Assembly (NCBI RefSeq): GCF_024323335.1
Contig: NC_066580.1
Coordinates: forward strand, 141,412,188-141,476,187
DNA length: 64,000 bases
Origin: Lathyrus oleraceus
Taxonomy: Eukaryota > Streptophyta > Magnoliopsida > Fabales > Fabaceae
Direction of reading: 5' to 3'
The notes under the pieces are model-generated. The model did no database searches, was not told the origin of the DNA, and worked only from the letters and a program-made list of their open reading frames with translations. Within the stretch, counting starts at the first letter, position 1. Each line of letters begins with the position of its first letter. Below, piece after piece: positions 10,045 through 20,790 of the stretch. The position numbers were made by a program, and so were the translations under genes.

Positions 10045-11235
10045 GTCTATCGAAATCTATTGGACCACATTGGACCAGACGATGTAATACTACTACACAA
10101 CTCTACATTTGATTTAAAACAAATTATCCAGTTACATATCATCTAATCATGTCATATTCTTGTATAGCTTATCTGGAGGCCATATTTGGGTCTTGATCAT
10201 CAGGTTAACCATGATGATGATGCAGTTTCGACAGTAAAAACATCAATTATCCGGTTCACTACTATGGAGAAGCACCAGAGTGACAGTGTAAAACTGCGTT
10301 CGACATACAACAACAAATTCCAGAACCTCCGACGTGTTTGGGAGATTGGCATCAACAAAGAGTCGATGCCCGATGAGATTATTTCGACTGGAGAGACTTC
10401 GCAAAAGATATGTGTCGTCATAGGAGGAATCGACGGCAACACATCTTAAACAAACCAATCATGCAAAGTGCTAGACCAACTCAACATTATATGACATGGT
10501 TTAGGTCGGTTACACCGTCATAATTTGTGTCTGAGCCAATGTATTTGATTAGCCTACGCCAACTAGCTTCGTCATCATACGCCCAACAAAAAATCCCCGT
10601 CCAAGAACAATGTCAACCCACCCAAACCCAACGACCAACCTCACACCATCACCCTACCATATACACCCAACAATCAAACACCCAACCTCACAACCCATTC
10701 ACGTCACACGCCTAAACTCAAAACCAAGAATCAAACCTTAATCACCAACAACCATACACAGCCACCACAATAGTCTATAGTTCAGATGATTCATACGATT
10801 CAGCGTCATGCCATCGTAGCCCCCACCAATGACCACCCAAACATCTCATCGCCACAACACCAAGAACCATTGATTCGTTTCCAAACCGATTCAATATCCA
10901 AATTCGGGCAACCATATCATCCACAATTCACCCAACCATAACGAATCAACTACGACAACACGAGCACCGAACTCAATTACGGAAGCGCCGTTGGCTACAA
11001 CCCCCCAGTTATTGGGGACAAATGATGAAACATCTATCAAATATCGTTGGACCTTCCATCAGATCTTCACACCATCCACCATTGGATCATGTCAGCACTC
11101 AAAGACTCCAAACACCTCAGAAAAATCGTGGGAGACCTCGAAGACAAACCAATGCACCTGGATGTGGAACATGAGGCGTTTCAATTGGACGAGTCATTGA
11201 ATTTCTTGTCAATTCTATGTGATTTTTCATTATAA
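10045..11235 (+). pseudogene. MULE1 plant mobile domain (PMD) gene, 3' half
   Basis: PMD proteins (MAIN-like, formerly 'phosphatase 7 long form homologues') occur both as host genes and as cargo of plant MULEs. This copy begins mid-gene with VVVYRNLLDHIGPDD. It has an 84-bp intron (10084-10167, GT...AG intact), then IWRPYLGL, IIRFTTMEKHQSDSVKL, a Trp/Arg-rich segment, and a long Pro/Asn/Gln-rich tail (10527-10990). Near the end, 11127-11144 encodes RGRPRR, an AT-hook-like motif, followed by PGCGT. Frameshifts and stops break it, and its 5' half is deleted. It is divergent from the transposase, as in MULE2. Confidence 0.7.
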
Positions 11236-11455
11236 TATAATATAATTTTTTATTTTCAGTATTTCTTTTAATTAATTATAATTTTAACATTTTTTTAAAA
11301 AAAAAGTGAAAGGAACATGCACCACATGCATTGACGCATACACTATGTAGTGTATGTATGCACCAATGCATGTGGCATCAAGGCATGCATGCGCTAATGC
11401 ATGTGGCGCCTACATGCATTGACTTTGCATGCATGCATCATTGCTTTGAGCATCT

Positions 11456-11578
11456 CCTCTCTAGATTAATTGGATGCGCCATTACAACTGGCGTATCAGT
11501 AAAAAAATATGATTATTTTGAGATTTTATTTAAAAATATTGATTATTTTAAAAAAAATCTCACGCGGGGATGTGATTG
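11456..11578 (-). repeat. Right terminal inverted repeat of MULE1
   Basis: Reverse complement partner of 1375-1500: the GCGCCAGTTG-type word at its inner end is followed outward by three 'aaaataatc'-like repeats. The subterminal stretch 11315-11450 is dense in TGCATG and GCATGCATG words, as is the left side (1530-1690). Confidence 0.55.
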
Positions 11579-14500
11579 ATATAAAGTCTTAAATTAAATA
11601 CTAGAAAAATATATATGTTGTTTGATAAACAAAACACATACAATTAAAAATAAAAAATAAGATACTTAACTTATATTCTTGATATTGGGAGCTATAGAAA
11701 AATTATTAAAAAATTTAATGAAAAAAAATACCTTAATATCAAATGAAAAATGAAAATAGTAAATAGAAAGGTAAGCAAAATTTACGTTGGTTAGTTGAAT
11801 CAAACATCTTTACATATGTTGTAACTTCCATATATCAAATATATGAGAGGAAATCATAACACTACCATGCTTCATTGAAAATTACAAAACAAAGAGAAAT
11901 AAAATTTTGTTAGAAATATATCAATTTATTACTTGTAATATAACTTCAACAAATAAATACAAAAACTTAAATAATTAGGCCTACTTTGATTTTGCAGCCC
12001 ATTTTATTTTGAAGTAACACTACTTTATGGAACGCCAGATTACATGATTTAAATTTCAAAAGGTTTGATTTTTATAGATTAAGCAAAGAAAACTAAACAA
12101 AATTTTCAAAAAGGTTTGATTTTTAAACTCTATATGTGGTGTGAAATAATGAAGTAGAAAAAATGAAACGAAAATTTCCAAAAGGTTGGAGAAAAAAAAT
12201 CTGACTATATTTTCTCATCTTTCAAGATTTGAATCCATTTTCACCGTGATATTTATATATCTGGATCTAAATTGATTAGTCGAAGATGAAGAAAAAAATC
12301 GTGCATAATGAATGGAGAAGCTAAAATTTTGAAAATGGAATAAAATTACTGAAAAAAAACATGTAGAAATATCTGAAGTTAATGGAAACAAAAATTTGTT
12401 GAACATTGAAACTGAATTTGAAAATCAATTGAAGCTAAAGTTGTTATACGGAAATTGTGGAAAAAAATGGAAGAAGGTGCTGCTGAAAAATTATTATGAA
12501 ATAAACCATTGAAAATATATTGAGTTATTATTCTTGTTTTCATGTGGTGAAGCTTTTGAATTGAATGATTTTTTTTTTCAGTAGTTGTGGAGAACAAAAG
12601 AAGATGTTGTTGATACTAATGTCAAATAAAGAGAAGTGTCGGAAAAACATAGAGAAAAAGAACTTTTGAAGGAAGAGAATGAGAAGATTTAATTAACTTG
12701 ATTGACGTTGATGTTGAAGGTTGTGGTTCAAAACCAACCACAGTTATTGTAGATTTTGTAGAAACAAAACCGAAATAGTTAAAATAAAAGCTAACGGGTA
12801 ATTTCTCAAAAAAAAAAAAAAAAAAACTAAAATATCAATGATTTAATCGGTTATATGTAAATATTAGTTCAATTTGAAAGAAAAGAGGTAGATGTTAATG
12901 TTTTAAAACTAAAACAAAATTTCATAAATATGTTATATATAATTATATATTCACAACTTAATAAAATAAATATTTCAAAAATCTATTACAAAATTAATAC
13001 AACAATATCGATAATACATATAATAATATAACATAGTTCTACACTTCATCTCAACTTTTATTTAAGAATAATTTGACCAAATTACAGAATTATAATAAAA
13101 TAAATTAAACTAATTCAAAACAAAATCAAAATAATAGAATATAATAACTAAAATAAAGTTCAAATAATTAAGATAGAATACCAAAAATAAATAATACAAT
13201 ATACTTTAATAAACAATAAAAATAACGAATTTGACTTGAATGACAATCAATATTAAATTAAATATCGTGACTATGTTTAAAAGAGACGGTGCGATAATGA
13301 TGAAGTGTGGTTGAAAAAAAAACTATAATTGAGTGATAAAATTTAGAAGTCTGTATGGTTGTAAAAAAAAAATGAAATTATTTTTTGTGATTGGAGAATG
13401 TATGTTAAGTTTTGATATTGAGATATTAATATTAAAAAAAAAAGTTAATTTGATGATATTTTTTTAACCGGGCGATTTTACAAAACCGACCCCGATTCTT
13501 TGATTCGATAGTTTTTGAACGGTTCAATCCGATTTTGATCTACTAACCATTTTAAAAGATTGATCCAACTTAATTCATCTCCCATTCCCGATCTAATGAT
13601 TAAACCGATCAATTCGGTTCAATTTTAAAACATTGATCCATGATTGAAAAAAGATAAGATAATTGGAAGCAATTAAATATAGACTTGTTTTACCTCCTAA
13701 AACTAAATTTTGAGCAATAAAAAAAAAGAGCAAAAATATCTTTCCCATAACATCTTGTGTTCTTATATAGTAGATTATCCACAGTTTTAAAAAATATATA
13801 TATAAATCTCAAAATATCCTACTTTCAACCTTAATCCTAAAGTGCACTACTTTTTGAGGTTTTTTTTTTTACAATAAGTTGTTAAATGCAATTCTGAATT
13901 CATCTAACGTTACATTTACAACTCTTTTTATTTCCATTATCATTATTTTTATATATTTTATTTATTAAAGTATTTAGTATAATAATAAATAAAAATTATA
14001 TTAATAGAATTAATTATTTTAAATAATAAAATCAATTACTTAGTAATTTTGATTAATTTAATATATTAGTAAAATATCTTAATTGTATTTTAATAATTAA
14101 AAAATGGAATCATATACAAAATTATTTTCTTCATTTTTAATACTAAGAAGTATTTATTAAAAAATTATATAATAAATAATACAAATATTAAAAATAATGA
14201 AAAAATATGTTTACAAACTTAAAAAAAAAATTTAAGGTCGTAATGGACATGGAGGTGACCTGCAATTCCACATTAACAAGATTTTGAATGTTGTTAATTT
14301 CTATCGAATAAAGATTGTCCGGGCATTAGTATATAGTTTATGGTTCCTTCTTATAAAAAAATATCTCCAAAAACATTTTGTAAATCCGCACAATCTATTG
14401 ATTTTGAGTTCATAGTTTCCACAAACTATATGCTTTCAAAATTGAATTTGTTGCCATGTGTGAACATGTTTTCTCGTTATGTTGGTGGTGGATTTAATGT

Positions 14501-14699
14501 TTCAATTATGGATAGTAGAAGTATATTTGTGATGACGAATTATTGATACTCATTTAATAATTAACCACACAAGACATGCTCAACATATAGATTAAAATTA
14601 TAATCATGCATTAGTTCAAAAGGTAAATAAACATACATTAGTGCAAAAGGTAAATAAACATACCATCATGCTTACACAAATAATTTCAATCTGCTGACA
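11579..14699. other. AT-rich intergenic DNA, no gene recognised
   Basis: Very AT-rich. Short open frames on both strands lack recognisable motifs. Visible items are an A-run at about 12808-12826, a 13460-13640 stretch of CCGAT/CGGTT-type words resembling transposon filler, and a two-copy 27-bp tandem repeat (14610-14636, 14637-14663). The open frame 14340-14546 (68 aa) has no domain I recognise. Confidence 0.6.
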
Positions 14700-14709
14700 T
14701 ATTGATCTA

Positions 14710-17026
14710 TCAAAGATTAATTCTAGGAATACACGATTGAATATAAGGCAAAAGTCCGTAATGGAGTTCGGTGCCCATGTCATCATAGTTAGGGCGTTGG
14801 GGTTGAGTGAATTGGGGACGGTATAATTGCCAAAATTGGATCATTGAGTCGTTTTGAAAACAAAACAATGGTTCCTGGGGCGTACTATAGTTAAACAGTG
14901 GTTGGATGTTCATTGGTAAGGGGCTACGATGAAGTGACACATATGAATTATCTGGGCTGTAGACGGTTGTGGATGCGGGGTTTGATTCTTGGTTTTGTGT
15001 TTGGGTGGGTGGTATGAACGAGGTGCGACGTTGGATGGTTGGTTGTTAGGTGGTTGCCATGAACGGGTTGCGATGTTGGGTGTTTGGTTGTTGTGTGTAT
15101 GTGGTCGATTGATGTTGTGTGGTTGGTTATTAGGTTTGGGTGGGTTCACATTGGTGTTGGGTGGTGAATTGATGTGGGGCATACGATGACGAAGCAAGTT
15201 GGCATGGATCCATCAAATACCGCGGCTCAGATACAAATTGCTGAGTTGTTACTGACCTAAACCATGCCATATATTGTTGAGTGGGTCTTGCACCTTGTAT
15301 GACTGGTTCGTTCAAGACGTGTTATTGTCGATTCCTCCATTGACGGCACATGTCTTTTGCAAAGTCTCTCCAGTCAGAATAATCCCACTGTGTATCGACC
15401 CTCTTTTGATGCCAATTCCCTAAACACGTGGGAGATTATGGAATCTGTTGTAGCATTCCGAACTGCAGTTTGACCCGGTCACTTTGGTGCATTTCCACAG
15501 TAGTGAATCGAATAATTGGTGTCTTCGCTGTCCAAACTGCAGCATCGTCATGGTTCACATCATGATTCAGACCTAGATATGGCCTCCAAACAAATTGTAA
15601 AACAATACGAAATGGTTAGATGGAAAATAATTTGAGAAGTATTTTTAAATTAAAATATAGTTCGATAGGATTATTATATCGTCATGTCCAATGTGGTCCA
15701 ATAGATATCGATAGACTACAATAGCGTGTTTCGGACACCTGTTGTAGTTCATTCCCCTTACTGACCACCTAAGATAATAAAAAGAAGTGAAAATTTTTAT
15801 TTACTGTTAATTATAATAATAAATATAATTAACTAAATGGTGAATGGTAAAGTGTTAGACTTATTTGGTTGCAAATGGGAACACGAATGGGCGCTTATTT
15901 ATCGGGACGAACGACGGCATTCTCGACCACCCCTAAGTTGGAAGCAAATAAGCACATGAAAAAAAAGTACAGGTATTCTTTTTTGCAGTTCTACACATTG
16001 CATTATATAGATAGGCCAACACAACTGAACCCCAACTATAAGTGTTTACCTTATTAATGTTGCATAATAAAGGTAAATAGATTATATTCACAGAATTACC
16101 TGTACTTTCTGGAAACAAAAAGTTACCAAATAAAATCATAATATAACACCGAACTTTTATTAGTTTCTCATACTCGGTTGAATCGTCGGACAATACTATA
16201 CTGGCATAATATTTTTTTAGGTATTTTAAATTTACACCTTGCCCCCTTGCTTGACCGGATGTGTCTCCCTCAGTTTCGTCGTCTAACAAAGGGGCACCCA
16301 ATAATTCATTGCATATATTGTTGTCTTGGTTAACTCGACCATTCACTGCCTTTCCGTCTATACGGAGACCCAACAACATGTACACGTCCTCAAGTGTGAC
16401 GGTACACTCACCAATCGGAAGGTGAAGTGTGTGGGTCTCGGGTCTCCACCTCTCCAACAAAGCCAGAATGAACTTGTAGTCCACAGAGTACGAAACAATG
16501 TTTAGTAGATTTCTAAATCCACATCCTCTAATATATGGTTCTATTAAAGGATCGTGGGGTAGATATTCATGTACACGGCATCTAAACCGCTTCGGATCCT
16601 AATAACAAAAAGTAAGAAAATACAATTAGAAGAAGAAATACATACTCAACAAACACACATCTATAAGAAGTAATCCAAAAATAGAAACTAAAAAGTGAGA
16701 GATAACAAAGGTATAACACAAAAAAGGTATCTATAAGAAGTAATCCAAAAATAGAAACTAAAAAGAGAGAGATAACAAAGGTATAACACAAAAAAGATAT
16801 CTATAAGAAGTAATCCAAAAATAGAAACTAAAAAGTGAGAGATAACAAAGGTATAACACAAAAAAGATATCTATAAGAAGTAATCCAAAAATAGAAACTA
16901 AAAAGTGAGAGATAACAAAGGTATAACACAAATAACATAAAAAATTAAAAGAGAGAGATAACATACAAATGCCGATATATTCTCGATTGTGCCTCTGTGT
17001 TCATCGCCCATAGTCAACAAAGACAT
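14710..17026 (-). pseudogene. MULE2 plant mobile domain gene, multi-exon, decayed
   Basis: Exon 1 is 17026-16967 (MSLLTMGDEHRGTIENISAF), ending at a GT donor. The intron is 16966-16599. Exon 2 starts in phase at 16598 with DPKRFRCRVHEY. The PMD core follows: DYKFILALLERWRPETHTLHLP, GECTVTLEDVYMLLGLRIDG, then YSWGSVVLAYLY and CRTAKKNTCTFFSCAYLL. A TAG near 15935 interrupts before GWSRMP. Further exons encode WSVRGMNYNRCPKHA and FVWRPYLGLNHDVNHDDAAV. The donor of the last intron reads AT where MULE1 has GT, and its acceptor AA where MULE1 has AG. The Pro/Asn-rich tail (15315-14710) lacks the AT-hook end seen in MULE1. Not functional. Confidence 0.78.
16661..16930. repeat. 70-bp minisatellite inside the PMD first intron
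   Basis: Four copies, starting at 16661, 16731, 16801 and 16871, of a 70-bp unit that begins CTATAAGAAGTAATCCAAAA. They differ at very few positions. The array accounts for most of the 368-bp intron. Confidence 0.93.
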
Positions 17027-17129
17027 GATTTGAATTTGCAAAGCTTGAGTTTGGTAAATGAAAGAAGTGTGGTAGAAGAATATAATTGAGTATTGATGAA
17101 GATGATTTGATATTGTTGATATGAGAGAC

Positions 17130-17137
17130 TATTTATA
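17130..17137 (-). promoter_or_regulatory. TATA box of the MULE2 PMD gene
   Basis: Minus-strand TATAAATA about 105 bp upstream of the ATG at 17026, the same element-to-ATG distance class as for the third ORF. Confidence 0.55.
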
Positions 17138-17758
17138 GATGAATGAGTGAGTAGGTTTGCAACCTAAAAAGAGTGTGATTGGTTGCATGGAAAGGCAAGA
17201 GGAGACAAGAGAATGACAAAATTCAGAATGAAAGACAAAGCTAGCATGTGAGGAATCTTCTTGGCGCATGTGAAGAAATCACATGCAAGGGAAGATGAGC
17301 CCTTCCTCTTGGCGCCTACATGTGATTTCTCACATGCAAGGAAGAGGCGCCCTTCCTCTTGGCGCCTTAGTGAAGGGCAATTAGAAGGGGCGCCCTTCCT
17401 AGTGGCGCCTAAGACTAGTTTGTGTGAAGAGGCGCCCAATCCTTTGGTGCCTCAGTTACTTTATGGCGCCTAGAGAATGGGTGCCTAGGTTGGAATCTTA
17501 GGGCACAGAGCTCAGAGATTCTTTGATTCCCTGGAGGTTGTGTATTCTTGTCAATCTTTTCTCTGCGTGCTGGATTCCTTCTACTGCATGCATGGTCAAG
17601 TCTGTACAGACAATGACCAAGTTATCAATGCAACGACCAACTTACCAATGACCAAGCTATTTATGCTGTGCAGATGAACAACTTAGCAATGCATTCAATT
17701 CCATTCAAAATATCTACATATTTAATATTTCAACATAACATCTTCCACACAACATTAC
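17138..17758. other. Intergenic region between divergent PMD and transposase
   Basis: No gene. It contains repeated GGCGCC-centred words (CCTTCCTCTTGGCGCCT and variants, 17262-17475) and repeated 'cacatgcaagg' words, giving imperfect inverted repeats. It probably holds both 5' control regions. This segment is missing from MULE1. Confidence 0.5.
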
Positions 17759-20106
17759 ATGATCAGTGCCCATGTCAAAGGTGAAATATTTGATCATCAG
17801 TTGTTCGGTTTTTGTTTTCGAAACACAGAGGTGACTCGGTTTACAATAAATCGACGATCAAATTTTTCACATCTGAAACAAAGAATAGAAAAGAAATTGC
17901 AGTGCAATAATGTGGGTCAGATCATCTATAAAAATCCGGTTTGGTTTGCAGAAAACCAGGTAAAATTTTATCAGAAGAAGATTCGAGATGATGATGATGT
18001 TCAACATATGTTTGTCAGTCACGAACAATCCGGTTACAACGATATAGAGTTGTGTATATTACCACATCAACAACAGGTGTCACAAGTGTTTTGTGAGACT
18101 GATGACGAACAAGCTGAGGTGAATGTTCCAGACAACGAAGAAGAGGAACCCGAGATCATGGTTGATTCGATGGTGAACACTGAAGAGGAAGAGGAGCCAA
18201 TACCAGCAAGTCATGTATATTGCCCACCCCAACACATGACAAGGTTAAATTTGGGTTCAGATGAACCTTCGGCAGATGTATGGTACAATCCTTACGTGCA
18301 AATGTAAGGATCTCTGAAACAAGGAGACACATTTCGCACAAAAGAGGAATGTGTAAAAGCCATTAAGAAATTCCACATGCAACTATCAGCTGATTTCAGA
18401 GTTGACAGAAATGACGCATCGAGGTATAAAGTTTATTGTTAGAATGAGCACTTTCTTTTTAGGTTGTCAGCTTCGTACTGGAAGAGGAGCGACTCTTGGG
18501 AGATTGGATCAATGGGTCCAAATCACACATGCATGCTGACAAACCCAATGCAGGATCATCGTAAATTAAGCTCTCAGCTAATATGTGATGAAATATTGTC
18601 TGTCATTGGAGACAATCCATCGTTAAAGGTGAGTGAGTACAATAATCTCACATATTAGGGCAGAGTACGAGTACACTCTATCATATAGGAAGGCATGAAT
18701 AGCTAGAACAAAAGTTATTGAAAAAGTGTTTGGTAATTGGGAGGAGTCGTACAAACAACTTCCAAAATACCTGTTGGCTCTAAAACAATATGCTCCCGGG
18801 ACAATTGTCAAGATGGAAACATTGTCCGCCTATACACCAGATGGTACATGTGCTGTTGGAAATAGAATATTTCACCGTCTATTCTGGGCGTATCAACCAT
18901 GTATCATAGGTTTCTCTTTCTGTAAACCAATTATACAAATTGATGGTACATGGTTGTATGGAAAATACAAAGGAACGTTACTGATGGTAGTGACACAAGA
19001 TGGGAACAACAATATTTTTCCAATCGCCTTTGCCCTAGTTGAAGGGGAAACTGCTGAGGGATGGAGTTTTTTCCTAAGAAATCTCCGATTGCATGTTACA
19101 CCTCAGTCTAACTTGTGTTTGATCTCTGATAGACACCTCTCAATCATCAGTGCATATAATAACATTGACAATGGCTGGCAAAATCTTCCTTCGATGCATG
19201 TGTTATGTATTAGACATATTGCTCAGAATTTCATGCGGGAAATCAAAGATAAGACGTTGGGTGAGAAGGTTGTCAATGCAGGTTACGCATTACCAGAACC
19301 TTCTTTCAAACACTACCGCGATGAAATAAGATTGTTGAACAAAGATGCGGTACGGTGGATTGATAGTATTCTGTTGGAGAAGTGGACTAGGGCATACGAC
19401 AACGGTCAGTGTTGGGGCCACTTGACAACAAATCTTGTGGAATCAATGAACTCTGTCTTCAAAGGCATTCGTAACCTACCAATAACCGCTTTGGTGCAGG
19501 TTACATATTTCAGGCTAGGGGTGTTATTTGAAACCAGACGCTCAAAATGGAGTTTAGTGTTGCAATCTGGACAGTTGTTCAGTGATGCTTCAATGAAATT
19601 CATCAGACATGAAGCTGCCAAAGCAAACACACACGTGGTTACGGTATTTGACTGAACTAAAGGTTGGTTTAGTGTTCCCGAGTCCATGGATCACAATGAG
19701 GGCATGTCGATGGGACAGTACAGAGTCGAACTAGATAGAGGTTGGTGCAACTGCGGAAGGTTCCAAGCCTTTCGTACCCTCTTCTCCCATGTCATTGCGG
19801 CATGCTCAAAGGCTCGAAGATCCATCCTACTTGCTATCTGAAGTTTACAAAGTCACCAGCCTTTCAAATGTTTATAAAATTAGTTTTCCGATAGTGGCAA
19901 AAGAGGATTATTGGCCATAATATCAAGGGGACATCGTCTGGCACAACGAAGTTATGCGAAGGAAGAAAAAGGGTCGCCCTAACAGCACCCAGATTCGAAC
20001 CAAAATGGATACAGCGAACAAAATGGTTAGACTATATAGTTCATGCCGTCAACCAGGTCACAATCGTAATAATTGTCCTAGTGTTGGAACGAGCACAACC
20101 AGATAA
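17759..20106 (+). pseudogene. MULE2 MuDR-type transposase, nearly full length but broken
   Basis: From an ATG at 17759 it runs through an N-terminal domain and an acidic linker, then the MuDR domain (TFRTKEECVKAIKKFH; SYWKRSDSWEIGS). The DDE core has Asp in QIDGTW (about 18942), Asp in LISDRH (about 19126) and Glu in NLVESMNSVFKG (about 19440), with the CIRH pair between. A SWIM finger (CNC...F-x-H, third Cys replaced by Phe) and a CCHC knuckle (CRQPGHNRNNC) follow. Lesions: TAA 18305, TAG 18440, a 4-bp duplication near 18630, TGA 18696, TGA 19653, a frameshift near 19820 and TAA near 19917. The catalytic triad survives, but no complete protein can be made. Confidence 0.9.
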
Positions 20107-20270
20107 ATTCAGATGTACCTCTGTTGCAATATATGAAAAACTAAATTTATTTCATAGTACCTCTGTTGCAATATATGGAAAACTAAATTTACTTCATAGT
20201 AGACGTCTGTGACGAAAGTACCATTACATAAACAGTAACACAAATAATTATAACAAATACAATACAAGAA

Positions 20271-20564
20271 CTATGCAATTACAACCATCAAAACAATTTT
20301 GAACATGTAATGCATCATCCTACGAGCGTCTTGGTCGGTCTTAATATCCACCCATTCGCGCACTTCTCCGTGTTGGTTGAACGTGGACACAAACCATCGT
20401 ATTCTTCTAATCCGTTCACCCTTTCCAATTTCTCCTTCTAACCAACTGTACAACGTCCGATTAAGATGTTCAAACGTATCTGTGTTCCAAAGTCTAACCT
20501 GTACCGGAGCCACAACGGTAGAAAATATTACATCAGCATTGCATTTCTGAATGTATGCAGACAT
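20271..20564 (-). CDS. MULE2 third ORF: intact 97-aa accessory protein of unknown function
   Basis: The ORF starts MSAYIQKCNADVIFS and ends FKIVLMVVIA, uninterrupted. A central block has ERIRRIRWFVSTFNQ then GEVREWVDIKTD. The short hydrophobic C-terminus is only about 10 residues, so not a clear membrane span. It is convergent with the transposase, 165 bp from its stop. A homologue with the same position, orientation and promoter spacing is in MULE1 (1796-2088), so it is a constant part of this MULE type, not a chance frame. I recognise no domain. It is the only unbroken gene of MULE2. Confidence 0.65.
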   Translation of the reverse strand: MSAYIQKCNADVIFSTVVAPVQVRLWNTDTFEHLNRTLYSWLEGEIGKGERIRRIRWFVSTFNQHGEVREWVDIKTDQDARRMMHYMFKIVLMVVIA

Positions 20565-20660
20565 TGTTGAAACAGAGAGAATTGAAATTGATGGTTGAAC
20601 TAGACAACTTATGGTATTAGGAGATGAATTTGAGTGAAAATTATTGTATGCAAGGTGTGG

Positions 20661-20668
20661 TATTTATA
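20661..20668 (-). promoter_or_regulatory. TATA box of the MULE2 third ORF
   Basis: Minus-strand TATAAATA followed by CCAC, 97 bp from the ATG. Conserved in sequence and distance with 1692-1699 of MULE1. Confidence 0.6.
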
Positions 20669-20694
20669 GAGACGGAACATCCATTGGACAAAAC

Positions 20695-20790
20695 ACGTGG
20701 GCGCCTGATGGATTGGCGCCCACATGAGCATCACATGCAGGCGCCAGATGAATTGGCGCCCAGATGAATTGGCGCCCACAGTGAGATATG
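20695..20790. repeat. GGCGCC subterminal repeats of MULE2
   Basis: Four or more copies of a word like GATGAATTGGCGCCCA, in both orientations. The same word class occurs at 113-215 and 17262-17475. Confidence 0.7.

Larger units (their letters stand above)
1355..11578 (-). mobile_element. MULE1: Mutator-like element with transposase, PMD gene and third ORF, interrupted
   Basis: The element carries, left to right, a small third ORF (1796-2088, plus), a MuDR-type transposase on the minus strand (2226-4044 plus 9819-10037) and a plant mobile domain gene on the plus strand (10045-11235). Its ends are imperfect terminal inverted repeats about 100 bp long. A gag-only LTR element sits inside the transposase. 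Compared with MULE2 it has lost about 2.3 kb in the centre, removing the 5' ends of both divergent genes. All three genes are broken. Boundaries are approximate to about 15 bp; a weak 9-bp target duplication candidate (tataaagtt 1336-1344, tataaagtc 11580-11588) is not firm. Confidence 0.7.
14700..20790 (+). mobile_element. MULE2: second PMD-carrying Mutator-like element
   Basis: Same gene set as MULE1 in inverted orientation: PMD on minus (14710-17026), a divergent transposase on plus (17759-20106), then a third ORF on minus (20271-20564). Unlike MULE1 it keeps the central intergenic region and the 5' ends of both genes. I could not find terminal inverted repeats. The PMD tail is cut short near 14700 and the right side stops after GGCGCC-rich repeats near 20790, so the element appears truncated at both ends. 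Confidence 0.7.

Noticed and set aside
16582..16964. Hydrophobic repeat frames resembling membrane proteins
   Set aside because: They translate the 70-bp minisatellite inside an intron; the 70-bp period shifts frame every copy.
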